NCBI RefSeq assembly: GCF_030272615.1 | Contig: NC_081415.1 | Location: forward strand, 187,423,770-187,487,769 | Direction: 5' to 3' | Origin: Cryptomeria japonica | Taxonomy: Eukaryota > Streptophyta > Pinopsida > Cupressales > Cupressaceae | Length of the DNA stretch: 64,000 bases | Shown: positions 10,363 through 22,544 of the stretch, piece after piece | Numbering within the stretch: position 1 is the stretch's first letter | Layout of the letters: every line of letters begins with the position of its first letter | Made by a program: the position numbers and the translations under genes | The notes under the pieces: model-generated | The model's database searches: none | Seen by the model: the letters and a program-made list of their open reading frames with translations, nothing else | What the model was told of the DNA's origin: nothing

Positions 10363-13300
10363 ATGGGAAAGAACAAGCGAGGAATGATGGAACAATGAGA
10401 GGCTGAAAAGGAAAGACAAAGACAATGTATGAAGAAATTATGTGACATAAGAGCAATGGGACACGAAGTTACATCATCCTCAACATCTCAATTTGATTTA
10501 CGAAATGAACATAATGCAATTGAAGAAGAGATCGCAATGAATAATCAAACAAATGATGAAGATGCACCAACAATATTTTATTTACCGTATGAACCTAATG
10601 AAACGAATGTACCTAATGCATGCAATGATGAACATACACAGACTCTATTTGATGTGATGAATGTACCTAATGCACGCAATGCACCAATGTTAACACCTCC
10701 TAGAATCATTCATAGGAAACCAAAGTATCTAATTGACATTGATGAGAATATTTTGAAGCCAATGCCCGATAAAATGAATGAATAAACTTATAGGAGAATT
10801 GTTAAAAGAATATGGGAAAACTATTTTGAAAATTTAAATCAAACTGCAAGATGCCAATTAATTGTTGAAATGATTAAAATTTTGAATTTTCAAGAGACAA
10901 TGAAAATTCTAGGCCTAAGATAATCCAAAAGTAATAGCGAAAGAACTATTGTGAGAAATATATTTGATGCATATCAAGATATTGGTTCAAAATCACGTAC
11001 TAAAGATTCTAATGTTACTAGACATGTTATTACATCAACCATAATGAGCAAGAAAATAAAAAAATATCATTTGATAAGCAAAACAATTAAGTCATTAAAC
11101 ATAAGTAGAACAACATTACGTAAAGCATTAGATAGGTGGGAGAAAATAGAGGATCCTAACAATAATTCTCTTTGGGCGTTCTCGGGTAGACTACCACGCA
11201 AAGACAAGGTTGTTTTTGATGCACTAAGAACATTAATAGAAAGTTTTTGGCATGAAAACACAAGGGTTTTGCCTAACCAAAGAGATGTTGTTAGAAGGTG
11301 AATTGAATCTAGAAATCGTGAGCCACATGCCAAACACTATTTGGATATGACTCAAACAAAATTTTATGAAAGATTCCTTCAAAAGTTTCCTCAAATAAGA
11401 ATTAGTCAAAGATTTTTTGAATGACAAAACCTTTTTATGTTAAGATTAATCATGTACGCACCACGTGTTGTTGTAGGATTCATATTGAATTTTCCATGCA
11501 TTCAATGTCCACCCTTGACTTGACCTATTTTGACTAGAGCTGACTTTTATTTTATGTTTGATAGACTTATCTAGACTATATTTGATGATTTGGATGATGA
11601 TTACTCATATGTTTCAGTTACTTACTATTGATGCCAGATACTATTGGACATGTTCTATTTTGATGATCTATATGGATGTTGATACTATCATTAGTGATCA
11701 TGTGATGTGATGGATATATGTATGTGATGATTTTCATATGCTTACTATGTGATGGATCATTGATAGATTATGTTGATCATGGATTTGATGTTGATTATGA
11801 TTACACTAACCCTATTTCATGGTTACATATGATGAGATTTGTTTGACTATTGTATGACTATCTTCATGAGAGGGACGATGTCACATCACTCATTATGAGC
11901 GGGATGTGCCATCACGATTCCCTATCACTTGTCTGTTATCAGATAGATGCATATGTTTTATCGTTGTTTTATGGTTGTAGGATCTTGCGGGTACCAGACA
12001 TCAACTCCACCCAGCTTCACAGGTCTAAGCATGTCTTTAATTCCAATGGTTTATGTGGTTCAGAGATGACATGAGTTCCTTTCACATACTCTAGGTCTAA
12101 GATGTGCACCAAGTGTCATAAGCATCTTGGCATAATTCTCCACGTCAGTTAGTGAGTTTGATCTTTTCAGTATTGTGAGTATGTTTAGATATGGTTGATT
12201 TATTTGATAATGTTTAGATTAATTATGAGATCCTTGATGTGTGATTTTATAATTAATAATGCTCATTTTAATTTATTTAATTTATTTGCCTTGAGTATTT
12301 ATTTATTTATTTGCCTATGGTTCAATAGTTCATTTGATATTTAATATTTATTTGGCTCTTTATATCATTTATGAGATTTGTGCTACATGTGGTGGTTTGC
12401 ACCATTTGCCAAGATGTCTATATTTGGATAGCACACATGAAATTGGTAAGAAACTATTATCTTTTGGAAAGTACAAGATAGTGACATATGGGATTAAAGA
12501 TGGAAAAGAATTGAAGAGATGTGAGTTAGTGAAAAATGATATATGTGTAGCTGATTTTATGAGAACATTTAAAGAGAAACTAGTTTATGAGTACACAATG
12601 CATACACATGGAGCTCGGTGGTTAGATGAACAATTCAAGTTATGCAAGGACACATTTCCTCTTGGTACCATTGTCTCTATAGTTGATTTTGCCAAAAATT
12701 AAACACTACAACCTCAAAATGAAGTGCAATCTATGTATTACCATTCTACACAAGTTTCTATTTTTGTACACATAGCAGTCATGCATGCAAATGATAGCAC
12801 AAAGGGGATAGAAAGGTTGTAAGAGTATATTACTTCTACATGAGTGATGATTGTACACATTTGTTAGAGTTTGTGCAAGGATGATTTAAATTTTTCTATG
12901 ATAGTTTAAGGGAAAGGAACATATGATACAAGCAACACATAACATGGTCAGATAATTGTAGCTCGCAATTAAAAAATGCAACGATGTTCTATTGGTTGAA
13001 TAGTATGCATGTGAAAAGTGGTGTACAACATATTTGGAATTTCATTGAGGGTGGACATGGAAAGGGAGAGCACGATGGTGCAGGAGCATGTGTAAAAAGA
13101 GCCCTAGCTAGAGAAGAATTGAAGTACAAAGGTAGTGTCGAGTTGACAGATGCAACAACAATTGTGTGATGGTGTAACTCTACAATGGGACCAGGTAATG
13201 CAAGTACATCAATGGTTCATAGATATTTTTGGTTGATAACTAAATCTGACATTGAAAACTATCAAGATTGTTGTACAGTTGCAAGATCCAGTGACATGCA

Positions 13301-13549
13301 CTCATTTTGAAGTTCAAATGCGAGTTCACCGGTAATTTATACTAGACAAATTATATGTTTTTGCTCTTCATGTATGTATTTTTTGTGGGAAGAATGTGAA
13401 TCACAAGAGTGGGTTGACAAATAGTCTTGTAGACTATTGCTTCCCATTGATACCTATCAAATTCCCAAAGCACTATAGTTGAACCAGATGGAATCATCCA
13501 TTGATTTTGATCATGTATTCGACCTAGTGGAACCAAGTGATTTTTTGGG
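10363..13549 (+). pseudogene. Decayed transposase-like gene (WSDNC / HGKGEHDGAGA family, unclassified)
   Basis: One frame from ATG 10363 (MGKNKRG, lysine-rich) continues to about 11415 with in-frame stops at 10396, 10783, 10921 and 11299. After a frameshift near 11420 it goes on as KPFYVKINHVRTTCCCRFHI. An 815-bp insertion then splits it. Beyond lie ICATCGGLHHLPRC, a DFMRTFKEKLVYEY block, WSDNCSSQLKN (about 12947-12979) and GHGKGEHDGAGACVKRAL (about 13050-13105), with a tail to DFDHVFDLVEPSDF. Cys pairs (CCC, CATC) hint at a zinc site. Acidic residues in the WSD and HDG motifs could belong to an RNase H-like (DDE) core. I recall similar WSD..Q.KN / HGKG..DG proteins from repeat-encoded genes in plants and animals, but do not know a classified superfamily. 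It joins a minus-strand LTR element near 13550. Confidence 0.6.
11506..12320. mobile_element. 815-bp insertion splitting the transposase-like gene
   Basis: TTCAA occurs just before (11501-11505) and just after (12321-12325) this segment. Taking out the segment and one TTCAA leaves the reading frame open across the join, from the FHIEF codons into IVHLIFNIYLALY, so the boundaries are well supported. The insert starts TGTCC as an LTR would but ends CTATGG, not CA. It contains no gene. It may be a solo LTR with a damaged end or another kind of element. Confidence 0.65.
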
Positions 13550-13554
13550 TAAAT

Positions 13555-14543
13555 TTTATTGTAGGAAATTTTTTTGGCTCATTTTGTTACATCAAACATT
13601 ATTTTTGGGATCCTTTCCCTACCCTGCATCATGCTCTGGAAGTTCTTGAAGTATCCCCAAAGTGCAGTTCTCTAGGTTTTGCTATCTCCAATGCTATATA
13701 AAAGATCTCTAATCTGGACTTCCATCGGTCTATTACTAGTCCATTGAACATTACCAATACCCAAAATCTCATTCATGAAATAGAAGAATGAATATAAGAT
13801 CAAGGTGCCATATTTGAATGTATTCATCTTGTCCTTCTTAATACTAGTCAAAATTTTCATAAGCTATCCCTAGAGTAGCTCACACATATCATACTCCTTG
13901 TTTTACTTCACCATCTAATATGCAACATAGATAGCAATATCCGATATCGAATTCTCCCGATTGGAGTGGTATACCTTGTATTCGATAACCATAGAAGCAA
14001 ACTTTACATCTAGCTCAATAATATCATTGATTGTCATAACCCTTTTTTCAAATTTGGAACCAATTGCATAGGTAACCATTTGATTCTTCATAGACAGGAG
14101 TGTAGGCACTCCACTGGATGAGCTTAGACCAATTAAATCCTAATTACATCCTTAGTGATCTTAAATGACTGGTTCAACCACATGAATTCATCATGAATTT
14201 TTCTTAACACATATCGGACCCACTCATTCTCATCAAACACTGGAAACGTAACGACCTATGCAAAATTATTTTCCTTCAAAACCTTGAATTCTGGTTTGGC
14301 CTTGAGATCCTCTCCTAATATATGTTTGGTGTACAAATTCAAGAATTGGGATCCTCCTAACTCCTCAAGATTTGAATGAATGTATGTCCTAATATCTTCG
14401 ACATGAAGAACAGCATATGAAACGGATGAAAATGCACCTAGTGGATCATCTTCTACAAATTTGAAAGGGTTATTTTTGAATTTTGGGTAAGATTTCTCAG
14501 TGGTATCAACTACCAAAGGTGTATCCATTTGTAGAGATTTCAA
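13555..14543 (-). pseudogene. ORF2 of the pol-less element, broken
   Basis: Pieces at 14543-14256, 14109-13915 and 13860-13672 align in order with ORF2 of the 23285-29895 element. Examples are FVEDDPLGAFSSVSYAV with FSQIPKGVVFEENP, FEKRVMTINDIIELDVKFASM with FDKRSLRVNDVTNINVRFISM (19 residues shown of longer matches), and MNEILGIGNVQW with TKKVPGIGNKN. The similarity runs on to about 13555. Function is unknown. The conserved region resembles the putative plant transposon protein domain of some plant retroelements, from memory. Frameshifts and stops separate the pieces. Confidence 0.55.
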
Positions 14544-15116
14544 TTTTACAAGCTTCTCAAAAAAATGCCTTACTTTGCCAGATTAGTGTTTCATATATAA
14601 TTGCCTTCACACTTAGATCACATGGAAATATTCTTGCAAAGCTCACTCCTCTTTTTATCAGAATGCAAAGTGACAAATGAGAAATAAAAGTTATCTTTTA
14701 TCATTCACATATCTAACTTTTTGGTGTAATAAATACGCTTGCCCTAAACTTTTTGGATGCCCTATTTTCATAGATTGCTCCACAAAAATTCTCCTGCGGT
14801 GTGGATCTTCAATATTGCTCAATTCCTTTTAGAGATCCTTCCAAAACATCTACAATACCAAAATACAACTTCTGACAATCTGTCACATTCTAGCACCAAC
14901 TCTAGCAGGGGAGAATATGATCTTCTTGAAAAGTCCCCCTAGGCCAATAGACTTAAATCAATTTCCAAAAGAATTTCTAGCACCAAATTTAGGTGTAGAT
15001 CCATTTTATACATCAGAATCACTCTTTCTTTACCCATTTCTTTTTCTTTTGATTCCTAATCTCATCCACTTTCTCTTTACCTTTATCATCTGTCTACACA
15101 CTCTTGTCCTTGTTTG

Positions 15117-16187
15117 TCAGACCCTTCCTTTTGACATTCTTGCTTCTACAAAATCTTGCAATGTGACTGGATTTGTTGCAATTATACAAGACAACATTTC
15201 CTTATCCAAATATGTAATTCCCTTTATTTCCTCTTGATATGCACTGATTAGTAATGTGGTCAAATCTATTGCATGCATAACATCGAACATTCCTTCTATT
15301 TGAAAAGTTATTCGACATACTTCTGCATTCACTTGATTTATGCCCACACTTGTACCAATTGAAACACTGACAAAAGCATGATGGACCATTTTGATTCATT
15401 CTACTTCTGCATTGACTACATTATGACCAAATTTATTGCAAATAAAATAATTGCCATTGAACTTTTGAGCATTAGGTTTTCTTACTAGAGACCTTTTAGC
15501 TTTGTTCTTCTAATGTTCTGACTTAGGATTGCTTTGATCAGATCTAGAGCTTTCACCTTTCTCTAATCCAAGACCTCGTTTGTCACCTTCACTCTTCTAA
15601 CTCTACAACAACACATCAAGTTTTGTTGAGATAATCTTGAACTTTTCCTTGTACTCATTTGCAGTAGCAAGTTCATCTATAAGAATGACAATTTTCCTTT
15701 CAAGCTCTTCCTCATTGTTTTTGGATTGATGCAGTTCAAGCTTCAATTGGTCGATTTCATAATTAAATCTGCAACATTCATTAGATCTATCTTTTATGGA
15801 TTGATTAATATTCTCTTCTTTCTTCTTCCTTCCCTCAATCTCCTTGGTCAACCCCATCACTATAAATTCCATCTCATGCTTCAGGACAGCATTGTCTTTT
15901 GCAAGCTTCTCACATTCTTTTGTCTTCTCCTTCAAGGCTTAATTAAAGTGATCATCATCTATGCTTTGGCTTTCTTTCTGCTTTAGCTAATCACATAGTT
16001 CCCTTTTCTTTTCCCTTGACTTATCTAGTTTCTCTTTTAATGACTGAATGAAATTCTTAGCATCCTTAAGATTCGCTTTCAATTTATGGACTTTAGCTAT
16101 GGATTGCTCAAGATCATCAAGTGCAACTAGAAGTTGTTGTTGAAGACCACTAAAATACATTGAATCACCTTCACGGATCCTCCTCAA
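15117..16187 (-). pseudogene. Copia-type gag remnant (coiled coil + CCHC knuckles)
   Basis: From 16187 downward the minus strand encodes a long heptad-rich coiled coil (KVHKLKANLKDAKNFIQSL, and QLKLELHQSKNNEEELERKI). After it comes the RGLGLEKGESS motif typical of the linker in copia gag proteins, then zinc knuckles near 15400-15120. These knuckles are CFNWYKCGHKSSEC (second Cys replaced by Trp), CYACNRFDHITNQC (intact spacing), and a third with its first Cys changed to Tyr. The UBN2-type capsid domain expected before the coiled coil is absent. In-frame stops and frameshifts make it non-functional. Confidence 0.7.
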
Positions 16188-16213
16188 GTTGTTAGACTTG
16201 TTCTGAGGAACTA

Positions 16214-16226
16214 GGCTCTGATACCA
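16214..16226 (-). promoter_or_regulatory. Primer binding site, initiator-Met tRNA type
   Basis: The minus strand reads TGGTATCAGAGCC two bases after the LTR end. This is the common plant initiator-Met tRNA complement used to prime minus-strand DNA in copia elements. Confidence 0.85.
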
Positions 16227-16228
16227 AT

Positions 16229-17344
16229 TGTTGAATCAAGGAACATTGAGAGGGCGACTAAATCAGTATTCTACAAACTTTAACTTTATTAATCTATTCA
16301 TTCAACCACCTAATACATTGAACCAAAAATAAAGATGTAGGAACACAAATCAATCAACCACAATGCCATAACACAAAGATTTTTTACATGAAAAACCCGG
16401 CTAAGGGAAAAACCACGATGGGGATGAGACCCACAAGATGAGTATACTCAAATATAAAGTTTTACAATGAGAATGCACGTGCATTCAGACACAATACCTA
16501 GAACTCACTTCTCAAGAAAGAGAGGCTCACTGCCTATAACTGAATTACAGCATATTAATAAAGTATATGAACTAAATAATAGCATCTACAAATGCCTAAT
16601 TATAGTTTTGATTAAGCAGATTTTATAAACATTTCCATACTCTTCCTTACACTGCTCTGATCCACTGTTCTACAATAATCTGGAGCACAATTCTCTAACC
16701 TGTGCACAATTGATCACCAACACCTTTTGCATACCCATCGATATCCAAAATGATCACAATAATTAATCTATTATATCTGCAACAAGAAATTAATTCAATT
16801 GCATGTCGGCTTCAAGAAAAATTAACATATAATAAAACAAGTACACATTATCGACCAAATCTAATCTCAAATACCAATGCAGACCAATAAAACCAATCAC
16901 ACATTACCAAAACTACTAGACAAAACACTTGGACCACAAAATTAATTACCAAAATCATTCCGCACAATCTGCATAAGGATTATTCATGCAAGTTGGTTGT
17001 TCTTCACTGCTAAGCCAAAAAACCAAGACACAAAGGCTTCTAACACACACAACAATTATCACCAGAGGCTCAAACTCTAGAATAAGGTAATCCAGAAATC
17101 TAAAAACCTTCCTTGAAATCTGCAACACAACCCGAAAAGAAATACAGATCAAAATAATGAACTCTATCGGATGCTCTATTCTAAGCTTGTGGAAATTGAA
17201 CTAGTCTTCAATCTGACTTCCAGTATGAGCAAATCACACATTGTGGATGGGCTTACGGACTTGGGTCGCCATCAATGACAACATCGGATGACCTGTGCAG
17301 TGTCTCTTGCCGATAAGTACACCCCCTTTCCAAAGCATACAACA
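16229..17344 (-). mobile_element. 5' LTR of the pol-less element (1,116 bp)
   Basis: The LTR is bounded by TGTTG and CAACA, a 5-bp inverted terminus, with the PBS two bases from its inner end. Near 16385-16425 it carries the phrase ACATGAAAAACCCGGCTAAG followed by GGAAAAACCACGATGGG, a block seen in SIRE-like copia LTRs. The outer end interrupts a LINE-like RNase H frame at 17345. Confidence 0.75.
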
Positions 17345-17668
17345 TGGCTAGAGGATCCACTAGTGTGAATTTTCAAAAGCCCCTAGGGAGGTGGATGTCG
17401 TTGACCAACCCTATTAATCTTTCTAGCCAACTTTGTACCTTTGGTCCTTCTGGAAAAATCACAAGCATCTCCCTGACCTTGACAACTAAAACAACTAAAA
17501 ACAAGAGCATCTACAGGGTCCACAACAACTAAAAATATCACACTTAGCTAAAACTGTTTCCAAAATTGTAAGCATAATTTTCCTCCACAAATATTGGACA
17601 CTCAACTTTGCCTCTTGAAAAATTCGATGATTCCTTTCCAACCAAATATTCCAAAAAATGAAAGAGGG
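17345..17668 (-). pseudogene. LINE-like reverse transcriptase tail and RNase H start, fragment
   Basis: The minus strand encodes SFIFWNIWLERNHRIFQ, which matches the W-x-W-x-ERN-x-RIF signature at the C-terminus of plant LINE (L1) reverse transcriptases. In another frame it then reads WLERLIGL and LPRGLLKIHTSGSSS, which fits the linker and first strand (LK-N-DGS) of an RNase H domain. The catalytic Asp position reads Thr or Ser here, and the domain is cut off by the LTR at 17344. A LINE target for the LTR element is the simplest explanation. Confidence 0.55.
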
Positions 17669-19204
17669 CCCAATAACATAATATATATCTTCAATTTATT
17701 AATTGTTAATATAATTATCTTTATATTAAAAAATTAATAGAAATAACATATAACTTAATTAAAAATTTATAAATTTTTATTATAATTAAACAAAGTAGCC
17801 TATCACATATATAATCTAAAATCATAAATGAATAATTGAAAGAGAATTTACAAAAATGAAAATTTACTGCATAGTTATTTCCCTAAACAAATTACAGACA
17901 AAATAAATAAAAAACAAATAAAAAAATTAGCAGTAGTCCCACCTTGAAATTTACTCGGAGTTCGAAATAATAAAATATTCATTAATTCACCCACATTAGA
18001 AGTGAAAACTAGAAAACCAAAACTGATAGAAAGCAAAATAGAGAGGATTTTTTATCTTTCTCAGTAAGTGTTAGATAACTACTATAATGTTTATATTGTA
18101 GTCATGCTGACCTGATTTCTTTTCTTTCATTTTTTGTAGCTCAATTTAAATTGCTCATTATTATTTTATTAATCATGTACCCTTCTTTGATCAATACATA
18201 AAAATCAAAGAGAGGATGAAAAACGACGAAACCCTGAGGTTAAACCGAGTGAAAAGCGATTAATGGAGGATATGTCTCCAATTTTCTTGCACTTCTTTTC
18301 TTTCATTTTTAGCTGTGGATTTCAACAATTAGATTGCCTATCTCATATAAGATACACCTTTGATGTAATAATTTTTAATACATTTTATAAAACTTGTAAC
18401 ATTTATATTTGAGTACAGGGAATAATAATATATTCTTATTGTTTACTTACATTAAAAGTTGTTCCCTTTATGAGAGTGAGCAACTTACTTGAATGATCAA
18501 TAACACAAAGTTTAGAAAGCATGCAAGATGATGTTATGCATCAACATCTTACACATGGAATTTTTTCTCAATCATCAATTTTTAGTTTTGTTTAGTAAGC
18601 TTATCTTTATTTTGCTTCTTGCATGCAACCTTATTGTAAGTGACAAGGTAAGCACAAAAAACCTTTAGCTTTTGATAGTTTGTCTCTCCTTGAAATCACA
18701 TTCTTTTAAAAACCACAATGCATGCATATGCTCCACTTAATCCCTTTTCACTTCAATAGCTAACTTAACCAATTAACCAAACATCTACAATAAACAAACT
18801 CTAACACTTCCACCATCTAATTATTTTCACCAAACCATGACAAATTTATTTATGATTAATATTTATTTTATATTTATCATAGATATTAAATTTCTATTAA
18901 ATTATTATATAGGTAGTCTATTTTTGTAAAGTGGTCAACGAAATAGATGCATGTTTATGTTAAAGCCGAACTTGTCCTTTAAATTTTTTTCCCTGTTGTT
19001 GATGGAATGGTGTACCCAATGTGAAACTCGGAAGTGATGTATCGTGTGATCAGAAGAGAGACAAAAATGAGAGAGGTACGATAGCTTGAGTATCACACAA
19101 ACATGCTATCACTGACAAGCAAGAGAAAGTTGTAGAAGTAAATGCTAAGAATTGAGTGGACGTGTTATGAATTTAGTGGCGTACTGGAAGTGAGATTTCT
19201 CTTT
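17669..19204. other. Unannotated AT-rich spacer
   Basis: Very AT-rich DNA with no open frame, repeat or RNA gene that I can support. Confidence 0.5.
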
Positions 19205-19930
19205 CCTAGAAGTTTCCATCTTGCTAATCCTCTTGTATTTTATCCACCGTGCCAAAAGCTCTTAGGGCGATTCCACAATTTTTTGTCCTTGTTCTAAAGG
19301 CTATGATGACTGACATTATTAAAACTAAGTGGACGTATCTACTATGCAGATTAGAATTTACTGGCCTCCTCCAAGTGACCCACCTTATCTCTTTCGGAAG
19401 AGTTTCTCCACCGTTCAAGACTACAATATTTTTCTCTCTGCTATCAATGGTAGAGGAAAGGAGCCAATACATGTGCGGGTACCAATACATGTTATAGTAC
19501 ATAGACAAAATGAAACGACTGACATTAAAATTAAATATTTAAAATTGAATGACCTTTCTTTTTCCTAGAAGTTTCCACCTTAGTAATCCTCTTGTATTTT
19601 ATCCACCATTCCAGAAGCTCTTTAGGGTGATTCCATATTTTTTTGTCTTTGCTCTGAAGGCTATGACAACTGAGTGGACATGTCAACCATGCAGATTATA
19701 ATTTAATGGCCTCCAAGTGCCCTATCTTATCTCTTTCAAAGGAGTTTCTCCACCATCCAAGACTAGAATATTTTTCTGTCTTTGCTCTGAACGGTTGTAA
19801 TTATTTTGCAGGCTATGACGACTAACTTTAGGACATGTTTGTCATGCAATTGTGTCATAGTAGAATTTAGTGGCCTCCTTGAAGTTTCCACCTTACAATT
19901 TCTCTTGTATTTATGTATTTCTAGGAGGTT
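19205..19930 (+). repeat. Tandem duplication, about 0.36-kb units
   Basis: CCTAGAAGTTTCCA(T/C)CTT starts units at 19205 and 19564. Both continue through CTCTTGTATTTTATCCACC, GGCTATGA and CTTATCTCTTTC to the phrase GAGTTTCTCCACC. A partial third copy begins near 19876. The open frames across it (19224-19568) are not conserved between units, so this is non-coding. Confidence 0.75.
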
Positions 19931-20837
19931 TGTGATGTACGAAAACAGGGTAAAAGTCTGCAAAGAAACTATATAGAGAAAATATGTCGGCCACTTTGTA
20001 GGTATATGAAATCCACACGAAACCCTCTCATTATGATAAAAATTAGATTCTTTGAGTCCAAGGAATACTGAATAGATTCTCAATGCATCACCTCCCAAAT
20101 TTATTTTATCATTGTTTTTAAAAATATTTTATTTATCTACTTTAATACTAAAAATCAATTTAGTTAGTAAAAAAAATTAAGTTGTATTCAAAGTTAAATG
20201 ATCTCTTTCAAGATTTTTTGTTTTGAAAGGCATCGTTTTACACATTCTTTTTATTATTAATATATGTATTTTTCTAATAAAAGAATTTGGTTAAGAAAAC
20301 AAGATAAATATTTATCATTTTTTCATCTAAATAATACATAAAATTGCTATTTGTTGTTTAATCATTGAAGTGAATGATGTTTAAATAGAATAAATCATTA
20401 TATAGAATAGTAAAGAAGATTAAGCTAAGCAAAGAAACTCCAATAAAAAAATGAGTCAAATCTGAAGAGGTAAATAACAAATAAACTCACTTGTTTTGTT
20501 TGCACTAGCAACATATAGAAGTATTGTGGGTGTCCACATATTAATTGTTAATCCTATACTGTGGTCTTGATAATGCTATAGGGTCTCAAATAACTAAACC
20601 ATACAAGGCATATATTCATTTCAAATAGCTTACTCATGTCAAATAACTTTTAATAATGAAAGGGTTGTAGTTGGTTGTTAAGAATAATAGGGGAGAGGAT
20701 CCAGAAGTTGTGCACCCTAACTTCGCACTTCTCAAAATTCTATGTGGAAATTTCAAATCACTCCCAATTTTTTACAACAACTTACTTGGCAAGTGGTCTT
20801 GCTTATAACCAAGGTTTTCGAGCCACATCATCAACTA
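19931..20837. other. Unannotated AT-rich spacer
   Basis: No supportable gene or repeat. Confidence 0.45.
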
Positions 20838-20949
20838 TGATACCACATCAGCATGCTTTTTGTTAAGGTGCCCACAACAACCCCCCAAAAAGTGAGACCA
20901 TTAGTCATGGAAAAGGGGCCCCAATACTTGTGTAGCTGATGTGGTATCA
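20838..20949. repeat. Perfect 15-bp inverted repeat
   Basis: TGATACCACATCAGC at 20838-20852 is exactly complementary to GCTGATGTGGTATCA at 20935-20949, with an 82-bp spacer. It could mark a small foldback element or be part of a larger repeat. I see no target duplication. Confidence 0.7.
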
Positions 20950-21686
20950 CACGATTGGTTTCTTTTTACAACTAATGGTATATTTTATTCAGTTATTGGT
21001 AGTCATCATCAACAATAACAACTTTAAAGTCACAACTATTGGACATTAAATCAACAAGTATGGATATCAAATCAACAAGTATGTGTATTAAATCAAAAAA
21101 TTCTATCTGAACAATTGGAACACGTTCAACTACTGGGTCCTATCCACTTTAAATCCAAATTATACCATCCACCAAAATTTAAAATGAAAACTTTTAAAAC
21201 CATTTTAAATCTAATCTAATCTAATCTTTTATTATTTTCTTTTTTTTTCAAATATCAATCTACAAAAGAACCCATGGTATCTTAAGGGTGAGCATACCAT
21301 TCAAACACCAAAGGAATGCAAAAAATTAAGACATGGACAAGATTTACTTCATTTCAATTTTGCTAAAATCATGATTACTTCAATTTTATCTTAAAAGGTG
21401 AAGTGGAATCCCAAACACAATGCAATCTCTAGGCTCATCCAATCTATAACAATTACAATCCACCAATTTTCAAAATTTTCAAGAGGGTTTGACAACCCAA
21501 TTTTCCTAAAATGCAAGAATAAAAATAAAATTAACTTTCTTTTCCTTTATGCCATTTTTCCAATTTTCAATTTTTTATTTATTTTTATTTATAATTTAAT
21601 TTTCTTTTTCTCAAAAATATATTTCATAAAATTTAAAATGCCTAACTCATTATGTATTCTAATGAAATAAATACAATTTAAATATG
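20950..21686. other. Unannotated AT-rich spacer
   Basis: Contains a short (AATCT)n run near 21210-21228 and poly-T stretches, with nothing else recognisable. Confidence 0.45.
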
Positions 21687-22402
21687 AATTACATTTGATT
21701 AAATTCAAAGAAACTTAATCATATTTCTCTTTTCTTGAACTCACAAAACCATTTAACTACACACTAACTAATTCATAAAAAATGTTTATGGAAAAGAAAT
21801 GACCATTAAATTAAAACATGCAATTAGATGTAACACACATCAAAAATAGATTCTAGAATCACCTTTAATTTTGATGTGAATTTATATAGAGTCACATAGT
21901 ACATACCTCATACTCAATTCAAGTACAATAAGAGATGGCATTTAGACAAGGACCAATGTGATATCTTTGAACTAACCACCATTGGGAAAATGTCAAGTGA
22001 ACCAAATTCAATATATAGTAAATGAAGCAATGCATACACACCCAATGGGTTACAATATTACAACCATTAAATAAAGATAGAAATATGATAATTTAATATA
22101 TCTTAAAATACATAAAATATGGTGCTAAATATAAATATCTCTAATAAAGGAATAGATGTGCAGTACATGCAATGAAAAATGTAGCTGTTGGTTCTTCAAG
22201 TGCTACTAATTACAATATACCCTATTAGGTAGGTTTCAATAAAAATATTTCCTAGCATTGCAATCAATGCCTAAAAGACTTGTTGCCCCCCACCTTGAAA
22301 CAATCCCTTAGTCACTAATAAGTCAAGGGTCTAAGAACCTTACAAAAACATCTCTTATTAGCCATGGTACCCATTGTTGAAAGTTGGTGTACGAATAATA
22401 TG
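21687..22402 (+). repeat. Dispersed repeat, copy 2
   Basis: This is the partner of 4771-5546 in the same orientation. It is shorter because of an internal gap of about 55 bp. The flanks on both sides differ from copy 1, so the ends given are the limits of shared sequence. Confidence 0.75.
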
Positions 22403-22544
22403 TTACCGATTATTTGTATACTAAAAAACTAAAAATCTGCCACTATTTTTTTTAACCATCATACTTACTACATAGAAACAATTACAATAATGATCTTGTA
22501 GGGTATATGAATCAATATAGTTGTAAAGATCTATATGATTATAT

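Larger units (their letters stand above)
13550..17344 (-). mobile_element. Pol-less LTR element (gag + ORF2), 3'-truncated
   Basis: On the minus strand the order is LTR (17344 to 16229), initiator-Met type PBS, coiled-coil/zinc-knuckle gag, then a second ORF. There is no protease, integrase or reverse transcriptase between gag and ORF2. The 3' end, including the 3' LTR and PPT, is missing: at about 13550 the ORF2 similarity meets the end of the plus-strand transposase-like gene. The architecture matches the element at 23285-29895, although the LTRs differ. Such elements would depend on enzymes from autonomous copia relatives. Confidence 0.7.

Noticed and set aside
11850-12074. 74-codon frame inside the 815-bp insertion
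   Set aside because: No motif, and it is within a non-coding insert; similarity to any protein is not evident.
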